The translations under genes were made by a program, and so were the position numbers. Below, piece by piece: positions 4,882 to 10,379 of a DNA stretch of 12,151 bases (the first letter of the stretch is position 1; each line of letters starts with the position of its first letter). The notes beneath the pieces were generated by a model. That model was not told the origin of the DNA. It saw only the letters and a list, made by a program, of their open reading frames with translations, and searched no databases. Origin of the DNA: Minisyncoccota bacterium (lineage in GTDB: Bacteria; Patescibacteriota; Minisyncoccia; Phycocordibacterales; SBAW01); the NCBI GenBank assembly GCA_020050775.1, contig JAGVKC010000032.1, positions 1 through 12,151 on the forward strand. Direction: 5' to 3'.

Positions 4882-4987
4882 TAAACTTGCGCAAGGAAGC
4901 CCTTTCATGTACAGTGACTCGCAATCCCGTGTCGCAAGGTCTAGGCGCTCTTCTGCCTACGACGGACAGGGGAATTTAATTTGGCAA
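4882..4987 (+). promoter_or_regulatory. Leader of rpsS
   Basis: The presumed leader of about 105 nt carries the palindrome CTTGCGCAAG (4886-4895) and a stem TAGGC/GCCTA with flanking GTC/GAC near 4940-4965. The sequence CAGGGGAA about 15 nt before the ATG is the nearest thing to a Shine-Dalgarno but is badly placed. A regulatory role is inferred from position only. Confidence 0.3.
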
Positions 4988-5335
4988 ATGTCACGATCAC
5001 TTAAGAAAGGCCCATACGTAGACGAAAAGCTCCTCAAGAAAATTGAGGGCAAGAAACCTCAAACAGCGGAGGTTATAAAGACGTGGGCACGTCGAAGCCA
5101 GATCGCTCCGGAAATGGTGGGTTTTAAGTTTGGCGTACACAACGGCAAGACCCACATTGAAGTCCTCGTGTCTGAAGACATGGTAGGTCACCGACTTGGC
5201 GAATTCTCTCCAACGAAGAAGTTCGTCCGCCACGGAGGTAAGATGCAGAAAGAAATGGAGCAGAAGGCCAAGGAAGGAGAAATCGCAGCAGCAAACGCAG
5301 CGAAGGCCGCCGTTGATACTGCAAAGAAAAAGTAA
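4988..5335 (+). CDS. rpsS: 30S ribosomal protein S19 with Ala/Lys-rich tail
   Basis: S19 lies in the 30S head near S13 and the A-site finger. The ATG at 4988 is chosen because the conserved N-terminus [19 protein letters not shown] begins exactly there; the frame stays open upstream, but that part has no family similarity. Further hallmarks are [42 protein letters not shown] and the terminal KKFVRHGGK of the ordinary core at about residue 85. The protein is 115 residues rather than about 92. The extra tail is helical, rich in Ala, Lys and Glu (residues 90-115). rplV follows after 6 nt. Confidence 0.97.
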   Translation: MSRSLKKGPYVDEKLLKKIEGKKPQTAEVIKTWARRSQIAPEMVGFKFGVHNGKTHIEVLVSEDMVGHRLGEFSPTKKFVRHGGKMQKEMEQKAKEGEIAAANAAKAAVDTAKKK

Positions 5336-5341
5336 TTTTAT

Positions 5342-5686
5342 ATGGCTGACGCAACTGCAAAACTAAAAAACTATCGCCAGGCGCCTCGTAAGGTCCGCCT
5401 TATTGCAGATTTGGTGCGCGGCAAGTCAGCTGACAACGCACTTCGCGCACTCTCGCTCCTTCCGAAGCGCGGGTCCGAACCTATGGCTAAGCTCATCCGC
5501 TCGGCTATCTCGAATTCCAAAGAAAGCGCAGAAAATCTTTACATTTCCAAGATCGAAGTGAACGGCGGCATCGTCTTCAAGCGCTTCATGCCTCGCGCAC
5601 GCGGTAAGGCAGCGCCTATTCGCAAGAAGACTAGCCACATCACACTTTCTCTTTCCAAAAAAGTAGCTAAGGCTGCGGCAAAATAA
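5342..5686 (+). CDS. rplV: 50S ribosomal protein L22
   Basis: L22 binds all domains of 23S rRNA, and its beta-hairpin forms part of the exit-tunnel constriction. The 114-residue protein has the expected N-terminal helix region YRQAPRKVRLIADLVRGKSADNALRAL, then AKLIRSAISNSKESA. The tunnel hairpin is IVFKRFMPRARGKAAPIRKKTSHITLSL, which carries the conserved RARGKA...I.K pattern. A short Lys/Ala-rich end follows. It starts 6 nt after rpsS with a TATATG context and ends 1 nt before the start of rpsC, so translational coupling is likely. Confidence 0.97.
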   Translation: MADATAKLKNYRQAPRKVRLIADLVRGKSADNALRALSLLPKRGSEPMAKLIRSAISNSKESAENLYISKIEVNGGIVFKRFMPRARGKAAPIRKKTSHITLSLSKKVAKAAAK

Positions 5687-5687
5687 T

Positions 5688-6356
5688 ATGTCTAAAGTAG
5701 TACACCCATTTGCATATCGACTCGGCATCCTTCGCGACTGGCGCCACCGCTGGTTCGCTGACGGTGCGCAGTATCAGCAGAATCTCAAGGCGGACATCCT
5801 CCTGCGCGAATATCTCCAGAAGGAGCTTCGCGGCATGTACGTAGGCGGTCTTGAAATCGAGCGCAATGCTAAGCAGCTGCGCGTCATCCTCAAAACGTCA
5901 CGCCCGGGCGTCATCATCGGCCGCTCTGGCGAAGGCTCCACCAAGCTTCGCAATCAGATTGCGAAGTTCCTCCAGAAGCGCAAGCTTCCGGTTCCGGAAA
6001 TCAAACTCGACATCGAAGAAATCCGCTCGCCTGAAAGCAATGCAGCGATTGTTGCGTACATGGTGACAGAAAGCCTTGAGAAGCGCCTTCCGTTCCGCCG
6101 CGTTCTTAAGCAGACGATTGAAAAAGTTATGGCAAACCGCGACGTGAAGGGTGTGCGTATCGCACTCTCCGGCATGCTCGGGGGTGGATCTATGTCCCGC
6201 ACAGAAGAACTCAAGAAAGGCCGCATTCCGCTCCAGACACTTCGCTCAGATATCGACTATATCCGCGAGCGCGCAAACCTCCCGCTTGGTGCTATCGGTA
6301 TCAAGGTATGGATCTACAAGGGAGAAGTCTTCGCTAAGAACTCGAAGGACAAGTAA
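5688..6356 (+). CDS. rpsC: 30S ribosomal protein S3
   Basis: S3 forms part of the mRNA entry channel of the 30S subunit. The 222-residue protein begins MSKVVHPFAYRLGI. It contains a type II KH domain with its GxxG loop at GRSGEG (78-83), the entry-channel helix with KRLPFRRVLKQ at 132-142, and the C-terminal domain signature SGMLGGGSMSRTEELKKGRIPLQTLRSDIDY followed by GAIGIKVWIYKGE. Length is normal. It overlaps nothing, but only one base separates it from rplV. No Shine-Dalgarno is present. Confidence 0.98.
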   Translation: MSKVVHPFAYRLGILRDWRHRWFADGAQYQQNLKADILLREYLQKELRGMYVGGLEIERNAKQLRVILKTSRPGVIIGRSGEGSTKLRNQIAKFLQKRKLPVPEIKLDIEEIRSPESNAAIVAYMVTESLEKRLPFRRVLKQTIEKVMANRDVKGVRIALSGMLGGGSMSRTEELKKGRIPLQTLRSDIDYIRERANLPLGAIGIKVWIYKGEVFAKNSKDK

Positions 6357-6364
6357 AAACTACC

Positions 6365-6787
6365 ATGCTATTCCCTAAGAAAGTAAAATTCCGCAAATGG
6401 CACACCATGCGCCGCAACCCGAAAGCGACGAAGCTCGCGACTCGTGGCGTTACGGTAGCTTTTGGTAGTCACGGCCTTAAGGCAGTGACGCACGCGCGCG
6501 TACGCAGCAACCAGATCGAATCTGCTCGCAAGGTTATTGCTCGCGCGCTTGGTAAGACCGGTAAGCAGTGGGTACGCATCTTCCCTGACAAGCCTTTCAC
6601 TCAGAAGCCGCCAGAAGTAAAACTCGGTAAGGGTAAGGGCGATCCAGTTGGCTACGAAGTAGAAGTATGGCCAGGACGCGTGCTCTTCGAAGTAGACGGT
6701 GTTGCAGACACCATTGCAGTGCAGACTCTTATTAAGGCTGCAAAGAAGCTTCCGCTTAAGGCAAAAGTAGTATCCCGCGCGCACTAA
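6365..6787 (+). CDS. rplP: 50S ribosomal protein L16
   Basis: L16 binds near the A-site tRNA elbow and helps organise the peptidyl-transferase centre. The family features are MLFPKKVKFRKWH at the start, GVTVAFGSHGLKAV, QIESARKVIARAL, the central RIFPDKPFTQKPPEVKLGKGKG and PGRVLFEVDGV near the end. At 140 residues it is slightly longer than the E. coli protein because of a small insertion after the basic N-terminus. The position of E. coli Arg81, which is hydroxylated there, is lysine here (Lys86 in VKLGKGKG). The gene starts 8 nt after rpsC, with AAGGA too far upstream to act as a normal Shine-Dalgarno. Confidence 0.97.
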   Translation: MLFPKKVKFRKWHTMRRNPKATKLATRGVTVAFGSHGLKAVTHARVRSNQIESARKVIARALGKTGKQWVRIFPDKPFTQKPPEVKLGKGKGDPVGYEVEVWPGRVLFEVDGVADTIAVQTLIKAAKKLPLKAKVVSRAH

Positions 6788-6795
6788 AGAACTAT

Positions 6796-6984
6796 ATGGC
6801 TAAGAAAACCGACCTCAAAAAGCATACAAAGGAAGAACTCCAGAAACTTCTGGACACTAAGCGCGAAGCCCTGCGTGCCTTGCGTTTTTCCGTTGCAGGC
6901 AGTAAAAATCGCAATGTGAAGGAGTCCGCAACACTTCGCAAAGAGGTGGCTCGCGCGATGACAGCCCTCAACGCGCTCAAATAA
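6796..6984 (+). CDS. rpmC: 50S ribosomal protein L29
   Basis: L29 is a small two-helix protein beside L23 at the tunnel exit. The 62-residue product shows the typical pattern: KKHTKEELQKLLDTKREALRALRF for the first helix, a short turn around VAGSKNRNVKES, and LRKEVARAMTALNALK for the second. Length and position between rplP and rpsQ are standard. It begins 8 nt after rplP with CTATATG and no Shine-Dalgarno, and its TAA is 3 nt before rpsQ. Confidence 0.93.
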   Translation: MAKKTDLKKHTKEELQKLLDTKREALRALRFSVAGSKNRNVKESATLRKEVARAMTALNALK

Positions 6985-6987
6985 TAT

Positions 6988-7233
6988 ATGGAACAGACTA
7001 CTAACAAAAAGACTCTCCGCGGCACCGTTGTCTCGGACAAAATGCAGGACACTGTCGTCGTGGCTATTTCTCGCTACGTAAAGCACGCGAAGTATAAGAA
7101 ATACCTCAAGAAGACTTCCCGCATTAAGGCGCACAACCCAGGCAACCGCGCAAAGGAAGGGGAAATCGTAACCATTCGTTCATGCCGCCCAATAAGCAAA
7201 GAGAAGGCCTTCGAGGTCGTCTTCGAAAACTAA
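6988..7233 (+). CDS. rpsQ: 30S ribosomal protein S17
   Basis: S17 is a primary 16S rRNA-binding protein with an OB fold. The 81-residue protein contains KKTLRGTVVSDKMQDTVVVAISRYVKHAKYKKYLKKTSRIKAHNP, which is the classic S17 core, followed by EGEIVTIRSCRPISKEKAFEVV. Length equals the family norm. It starts 3 nt after rpmC, and rplN begins 1 nt after its TAA. Confidence 0.96.
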   Translation: MEQTTNKKTLRGTVVSDKMQDTVVVAISRYVKHAKYKKYLKKTSRIKAHNPGNRAKEGEIVTIRSCRPISKEKAFEVVFEN

Positions 7234-7234
7234 T

Positions 7235-7615
7235 ATGATACAGGACCGCTCACTCGTTGTTGTTGCAGATAATTCAGGCGCCAAGATTGGACGCATTTTC
7301 AAGATTCTTGGTTCATCTAAGAAGCGCTATGCCGAAATCGGCGAAATTGTCGTTTTCTCGGTGCAGACTGCAGAACCTCGCAAGCAGGTAAAGAAGAAGG
7401 ATGTGCTCCGTGGTGTTGTGGTGCGCCAGCGCAAACCGTTTCGCCGCAAGGACGGCTCCTACATCCGCCTCGACGAAAATGCAGTAGTCGCTATTGAAGG
7501 CGCAGGCAAGAACGCAAAGGAACCAAAAGCAGGACGCATCTTCGGACCTATCCCGCGCGAACTCCAGGAGCTCGGCTACCAGACAATCATCTCCCGCGCG
7601 CCGGAAGTCGTATAA
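7235..7615 (+). CDS. rplN: 50S ribosomal protein L14
   Basis: L14 lies at the subunit interface, where it contacts 16S rRNA helix 14 and the silencing factor RsfS. The signature region is plain: MIQDRSLVVVADNSGAKIG at the start, VVRQRKPFRRKDGSYIRLDENAVVAI in the centre, and GRIFGPIPRELQELGYQTIISRAPEV at the end. At 126 residues it is a few longer than usual. The start is 1 nt after the rpsQ TAA. Confidence 0.97.
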   Translation: MIQDRSLVVVADNSGAKIGRIFKILGSSKKRYAEIGEIVVFSVQTAEPRKQVKKKDVLRGVVVRQRKPFRRKDGSYIRLDENAVVAIEGAGKNAKEPKAGRIFGPIPRELQELGYQTIISRAPEVV

Positions 7616-7619
7616 CGTT

Positions 7620-7889
7620 ATGAATACTCTCCACATTAAAAAAGGCGACTCGGTTGTAGTCCTCTCAGGAAACGAGAAGGGTAAGACCGGCAAGGTCCTC
7701 CTTGTGTTTCCTAAAGACGGTCTCGTCGTAGTAGAAGGCGTTGGTATGCGCACTAAGCACCAGAAGCCGCGCCGCGCAGGCCAGTCTGGCCAGATCGTGC
7801 AGAAGCAGAGCCCAATCCGTGCAAGTAAAGTAATGGAGGCATCCGCACACAAGGCTCGTCAGTCGAAAGCTAAGGATAAAAAGAAGTAA
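7620..7889 (+). CDS. rplX: 50S ribosomal protein L24
   Basis: L24 initiates 50S assembly by binding the 5' end of 23S rRNA. The ATG at 7620 is chosen because the protein then begins MNTLHIKKGDSVVVLSGNEKGKTGKV, the conserved KOW-motif start; the frame is open further upstream only inside rplN. It continues with GVGMRTKHQKPRRAGQSGQI and ends with a Lys-rich tail (KARQSKAKDKKK). The 89-residue length is somewhat shorter than in E. coli. It starts 4 nt after rplN. Confidence 0.95.
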   Translation: MNTLHIKKGDSVVVLSGNEKGKTGKVLLVFPKDGLVVVEGVGMRTKHQKPRRAGQSGQIVQKQSPIRASKVMEASAHKARQSKAKDKKK

Positions 7890-7892
7890 TAT

Positions 7893-8429
7893 ATGGAACT
7901 CATCGCAAAACAACAGAAAACCGCATTCGACGCGCTCAAGGGAGACTTTGGCTGGAAGAATCGCATGCAGGCACCTCGCATTGAAAAGGCGGTTATTTCC
8001 GTTGGTGTCGGCAAAATGATGAAAGACAAAGGGAAGGTTGAGCTTGTTGCTAACCGCCTCGCAAAAATCACCGGCCAAAAAGCTGCACACCGTGGCGCAA
8101 AGAAATCTATCGCAACCTACAAGACGCGCATCGGCGACAAAATCGGCTACAAGGTAACACTCCGCGGAAAGCGCGCAGAAGACTTCCTCAACCGCCTTAT
8201 CCATATCGCACTTCCTCGCACTAAGGACTTCAAGGGCATCAAGACTTCTGCAATTGATGAAATGGGTAACTACACTCTTGGCATCAAGGAACACTCAGTA
8301 TTCCCAGAAACTGCTGACGAAGAACTCAAAGATGTATTTGGTCTCGCAGTAACGGTAGTTACTACAGCCAAAGGCAAAGAGCAGGCGAAAGCATATCTCT
8401 CTCACCTCGGTTTTCCGTTCAAGAAGTAA
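7893..8429 (+). CDS. rplE: 50S ribosomal protein L5
   Basis: L5 binds 5S rRNA in the central protuberance and contacts P-site tRNA and S13. The 178-residue protein shows MQAPRIEKAVISVGVGK near the N-terminus, LAKITGQKAAHRGAKKSIATYKTRIGDKIGYKVTLRGKRAEDFLNRLI in the core, LPRTKDFKGI, GNYTLGIKEHSVFPE and a C-terminal AYLSHLGFPF. Length is normal. It begins 3 nt after rplX and is the last ribosomal gene before the accessory insertion. Only a weak hairpin (GACGT/ACGTC at 8436-8450) follows, so some transcription may run into the next cassette. Confidence 0.97.
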   Translation: MELIAKQQKTAFDALKGDFGWKNRMQAPRIEKAVISVGVGKMMKDKGKVELVANRLAKITGQKAAHRGAKKSIATYKTRIGDKIGYKVTLRGKRAEDFLNRLIHIALPRTKDFKGIKTSAIDEMGNYTLGIKEHSVFPETADEELKDVFGLAVTVVTTAKGKEQAKAYLSHLGFPFKK

Positions 8430-8456
8430 TTTCTGGACGTGGATAACGTCTTCATG

Positions 8457-8484
8457 TTGTAGCCACCTCGGGGTATGCTATAGT
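8457..8484 (+). promoter_or_regulatory. Promoter of the caspase-like cassette
   Basis: TATAGT (8479-8484) is preceded by TGC, giving an extended -10 (TGnTATAGT). A weak -35, TTGTAG (8457-8462), lies 16 bp upstream. The start point would be near 8491, only about 13 nt before the ATG of the first cassette gene, so the mRNA would have a very short leader. Confidence 0.55.
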
Positions 8485-8503
8485 CAACAGCCTCATCTAT
8501 TTC

Positions 8504-8689
8504 ATGGACAGAAAAGCTCAATTCCTTAAAGTGTACGCAAATCTCCCACAGGCAACTCGTGAAGAAATAGTAGCGGTAGTTAAGAGCGAGCCTTATACTT
8601 GGCAATCTGCTAAACTAGAGATAGAGCAAGACACCCCCATTGGTCAGGAGATACTTAACCTGTTAGTTGGTCTCAAGATTTTGTCATGA
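8504..8689 (+). CDS. Small hypothetical protein, first gene of caspase-like cassette (61 aa)
   Basis: I do not recognise a named family. The 61-residue protein is predicted mostly helical and soluble, with no signal peptide or membrane segment. It reads MDRKAQFLKVYANLP, then REEIVAVVKSEPYTWQSAKLEIE and ends IGQEILNLLVGLKILS, an amphipathic last helix. Conserved-looking points are the YANLP turn, the Trp in YTW, and the terminal Gly-Leu-Lys-Ile-Leu. It sits just behind an extended -10 promoter, lacks a Shine-Dalgarno, and its TGA overlaps the next ATG (ATGA), which indicates translational coupling. Codons such as AGA and ATA and the TGA stop differ from the ribosomal genes. From context it may be an adaptor, sensor or inhibitor of the downstream peptidase, which is an inference only. 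Confidence 0.7.
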   Translation: MDRKAQFLKVYANLPQATREEIVAVVKSEPYTWQSAKLEIEQDTPIGQEILNLLVGLKILS

Positions 8690-8922
8690 ATAATGAACTC
8701 GAAATAAGTACTGAACTTAAGGAGCAGCTAAAGCAACTTGTGCTTGAGCGTATCGGCGTTATGCCCAATACACTTTCTATAGCCGTTGGTTCAGAAGCTT
8801 TGAATAAACAAGATATGCTTCGTCATGTTCAAGATGAGGACGAAACAGGGAAGCAAATAATAGAGATGGAACTCTCGTTTCTTCGTGATTTAGCAAGCGG
8901 GGCAATATACGCTAATGCGTAG
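8686..8922 (+). CDS. Small hypothetical protein, second gene of caspase-like cassette (78 aa)
   Basis: I do not recognise a named family. The 78-residue acidic protein has a charged N-terminal helix (NELEISTELKEQLKQLVLERIG) and a short segment MPNTLSIAVGSEALNKQDML. A longer amphipathic helix with HVQDEDETGKQIIEMELSFLRDLASG follows. It has no membrane segment or metal-binding motif. Its ATG overlaps the stop of the gene before, and its TAG is overlapped by the start of the peptidase gene (8 nt), so the three genes form one coupled unit. The pattern of small helical proteins ahead of a peptidase suggests a regulatory or substrate-recruiting partner, which I cannot confirm from sequence alone. 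Confidence 0.68.
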   Translation: MNNELEISTELKEQLKQLVLERIGVMPNTLSIAVGSEALNKQDMLRHVQDEDETGKQIIEMELSFLRDLASGAIYANA

Positions 8923-9547
8923 TGTACTTATTACTCGGCCCCAGCATGATGAGATAAATCGCTACTTCCATGCCTGGAGCGAGGAAGTGGTGGATATGGC
9001 ACGTCTGCGCGGCTCTGTATATGACCTCTCTGGACCTAAGGCTATACGTAAAAATTTAGATAGCTATATCCAAAGTAAAAATCCAGCCTTCCTATTTCTT
9101 AATGGGCATGGAAATTCGAAGAATATTGCGGGACACGACAACGATATCCTTGTCGACTACCGGAGCTCTCTTCCAGATACTGTAATGTATGCCAGGAGTT
9201 GTGATGCTGCGCAGGTATTGGGCCCTGGACTCGTGGAGAAAGGGACTAAAGTTTTTATAGGTTATACTCGCAAATTCATTTGTGGTTATACGCCTGATAA
9301 AACCTGGCGGCCTCTCGAAGACGCAATGGCAAAATTGTTTCTTGAGCCATCCAACCTTGTGGCAACCACTTTAATAAAAGGAAACACAGCTCAAGAAGCT
9401 CACGGACGTTCTCGTGCAGCAATGTACAAAAATTTCCGCAAAATGATTTCGAGCACAGCAACTTTTGAAGAACGTTACGCAGCTCGATGGATGTGGAGTA
9501 ATTTGAACAGCCAGGTTTTGTTAGGTGATTCTAGTATTTCAATATAA
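8915..9547 (+). CDS. Caspase-like (clan CD, C25/CHAT-type) cysteine peptidase, 210 aa
   Basis: The protein shows the layout of clan CD peptidases. A strand at residues 57-63 (PAFLFLN) leads into the catalytic His-Gly (GHGN, His65). A second hydrophobic strand (TVMYARSCDAA, 89-99) ends in the presumed nucleophile Cys96. The His-Cys spacing of about 31 residues is close to that of gingipain-type C25 members. GLVEKGTKVFIGYTRKF (105-121) resembles the strand after the Cys in C25/CHAT proteins, and the terminal VLLGDSSISI resembles their LGDP ending. The N-terminus (SVLITRP, then SVYDLSG) fits a first Rossmann-like strand and loop. No signal peptide or membrane helix is seen, so it should act in the cytoplasm. 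It overlaps the gene before by 8 nt and ends just ahead of a terminator. Proteolytic activity and target are inferred. Confidence 0.7.
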   Translation: MRSVLITRPQHDEINRYFHAWSEEVVDMARLRGSVYDLSGPKAIRKNLDSYIQSKNPAFLFLNGHGNSKNIAGHDNDILVDYRSSLPDTVMYARSCDAAQVLGPGLVEKGTKVFIGYTRKFICGYTPDKTWRPLEDAMAKLFLEPSNLVATTLIKGNTAQEAHGRSRAAMYKNFRKMISSTATFEERYAARWMWSNLNSQVLLGDSSISI

Positions 9548-9548
9548 T

Positions 9549-9578
9549 AAAACCCCGGACTTTTTAGTCCGGGGTTTT
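9549..9578. terminator. Bidirectional terminator between cassette and convergent gene
   Basis: AAAACCCCGGACT (9549-9561) pairs with AGTCCGGGGTTTT (9566-9578), a perfect 13-bp stem with loop TTTT. The A-run on one side and T-run on the other give a U-tract in both directions. It starts directly after the peptidase stop (9547), and the minus-strand gene stop lies at 9578-9580, so it ends both convergent genes. Confidence 0.93.
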
Positions 9579-9955
9579 TAATCTGCTGCTACAAGATGAT
9601 CGACTACGGTGTCGGCATCTTGACGGGGAACACCGATAGCGACAAAAAATCCGCTCAGTGTCATTTTGTGCTCGCCTTGGAGCATCAGCATCGACGTTGC
9701 GTCTTGCTGCGTGATGAGAAGCTTTGCTTCCTTGCTTAAGGTTGCCACGCGCGGATCTTCGGGCAAGCCGTCCCGCTTGTGGTTTTCATGGAATAGCGTC
9801 GCTAGTGTGAGCGCATGGTCAAAGGCAATACAAGCCAGAGACAGTATCTTCTCCTCGTCCTCCCCAGTACATATCTGGGCGGAAAGGAGCATTTCCCTTA
9901 CACGGCGCATGACTGCCGGAAGGGCTTGTTGTTTTACTTTTTCAATAAGCTCCAC
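9578..9955 (-). CDS. Hypothetical soluble helical protein (125 aa)
   Basis: I do not recognise the family. The GTG at 9953-9955 is chosen as the start because AAGGAG lies 6 nt upstream, itself behind a good promoter. The 125-residue protein is predicted mainly helical: MELIEKVKQQALPAVMRRVREMLLSAQ, an acidic turn GEDEEK, a hydrophobic helix LSLACIAFDHALTLATLFHEN, then a Lys/Glu-rich stretch and LSGFFVAIGVPRQDADTVVDHLV. It has no signal peptide or membrane segment and two cysteines (in ICTG and LACI) that do not form a metal motif. It runs against the ribosomal genes inside the L5-S14 gap and converges on the caspase-like cassette. Whether it is functionally tied to that cassette is unknown. 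Confidence 0.72.
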   Translation of the reverse strand: MELIEKVKQQALPAVMRRVREMLLSAQICTGEDEEKILSLACIAFDHALTLATLFHENHKRDGLPEDPRVATLSKEAKLLITQQDATSMLMLQGEHKMTLSGFFVAIGVPRQDADTVVDHLVAAD

Positions 9956-9961
9956 CCAGTA

Positions 9962-9967
9962 CTCCTT
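9962..9967 (-). promoter_or_regulatory. Shine-Dalgarno AAGGAG for the minus-strand gene
   Basis: On the minus strand AAGGAG ends 6 nt before the GTG at 9953-9955. It supports that GTG as the start and gives a second example of a strong Shine-Dalgarno on a non-ribosomal gene in this window. Confidence 0.75.
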
Positions 9968-9990
9968 ACGGTAGGGGAAGTTCTGGCTTA

Positions 9991-10019
9991 GCTATACAGT
10001 AGGCAGGAGGAGTCGTCAA
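9991..10019 (-). promoter_or_regulatory. Promoter of the minus-strand gene
   Basis: On the minus strand TTGACG (10014-10019) and TATAGC (9991-9996) are 17 bp apart, both 5/6 or close to consensus. Transcription would begin near 9984, about 29 nt before the GTG. It is back to back with the rpsN promoter. Confidence 0.7.
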
Positions 10020-10026
10020 GGTTTAG

Positions 10027-10055
10027 TTGCGCTCTAAGATAGCTTCTGCTAGTAT
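10027..10055 (+). promoter_or_regulatory. Promoter of the rpsN-rpsH-rplF-rplR-rpsE unit
   Basis: TTGCGC (10027-10032) and TAGTAT (10050-10055) are 17 bp apart, and TGC directly before the -10 makes it an extended -10 promoter. Transcription would start near 10062, some 128 nt before rpsN. It restores expression of the second half of the spc genes beyond the convergent insertion. Confidence 0.55.
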
Positions 10056-10061
10056 CTGCAC

Positions 10062-10189
10062 AGCCCCACAGTGCTCCTTTTTTCTGATAGGTGCCGCTTA
10101 GTCCCTCTTTACTGAGGAGTGCGAGGCAGACCGGCAGAATCATAACTCCCGAGGTATGGGAGTAACGGGAAGCAGTTCCCGGATCCGCA
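10062..10189 (+). promoter_or_regulatory. Structured leader of rpsN
   Basis: The leader holds no gene. Near its 3' end are two adjacent stem-loops: ACTCCC/GGGAGT (10145-10163, 7-nt loop) and CGGGAA/TTCCCG with tetraloop GCAG (10166-10181). The second ends 8 nt before the ATG, in the place of a ribosome-binding site, and no Shine-Dalgarno is visible. Weaker pairings (GCAC/GTGC near 10058-10072, CCTC/GAGG at 10104-10117) lie upstream. S8 represses the spc operon in E. coli through a site near the L5 start. Whether this leader plays a similar role is a guess. Confidence 0.45.
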
Positions 10190-10375
10190 ATGGCAAAAAA
10201 ATCTACAGTCGCACGTTCTAACCGCCCCCCGAAATTCAAGTCGAGGCTTGTTCGCCGTTGTTTCCGCTGCGGCCGTAAGCGCGCCTTCATGCGTGACTTT
10301 GGTATGTGCCGCGCATGCTTCCGCGAGGCGGCTAACGAAGGCCTTATTCCTGGCGTCCGCAAATCTTCTTGGTAA
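10190..10375 (+). CDS. rpsN: 30S ribosomal protein S14, zinc-binding type
   Basis: S14 is a 30S head protein. This is the short zinc form (often called type Z): 61 residues with two CxxC pairs, Cys24/Cys27 in RRCFRCGR and Cys40/Cys43 in GMCRACFRE, which should bind one zinc ion. The C-terminus [10 protein letters not shown] is the standard ending. It normally follows rplE within a few bases, but here it lies 1760 nt downstream with its own promoter and structured leader. rpsH starts 4 nt after its TAA. Confidence 0.96.
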   Translation: MAKKSTVARSNRPPKFKSRLVRRCFRCGRKRAFMRDFGMCRACFREAANEGLIPGVRKSSW

Positions 10376-10379
10376 TTAT

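Noticed and set aside
4817..4987. A 57-residue N-terminal extension of S19
   Set aside because: The conserved S19 N-terminus begins at the ATG at 4988. The upstream part is hairpin-bearing leader sequence without family similarity.
7665..8294. A long minus-strand frame (209 aa) opposite rplX and rplE, and similar long antisense frames opposite rplD, rplP, rplN and rpsE
   Set aside because: They are shadows of strongly coding plus-strand genes, with Cys/Phe/Arg-rich composition and no start signals.
8436..8450. GACGT/ACGTC hairpin after rplE as a terminator
   Set aside because: The stem is only 5 bp and lacks a T-tract. It is too weak to call.
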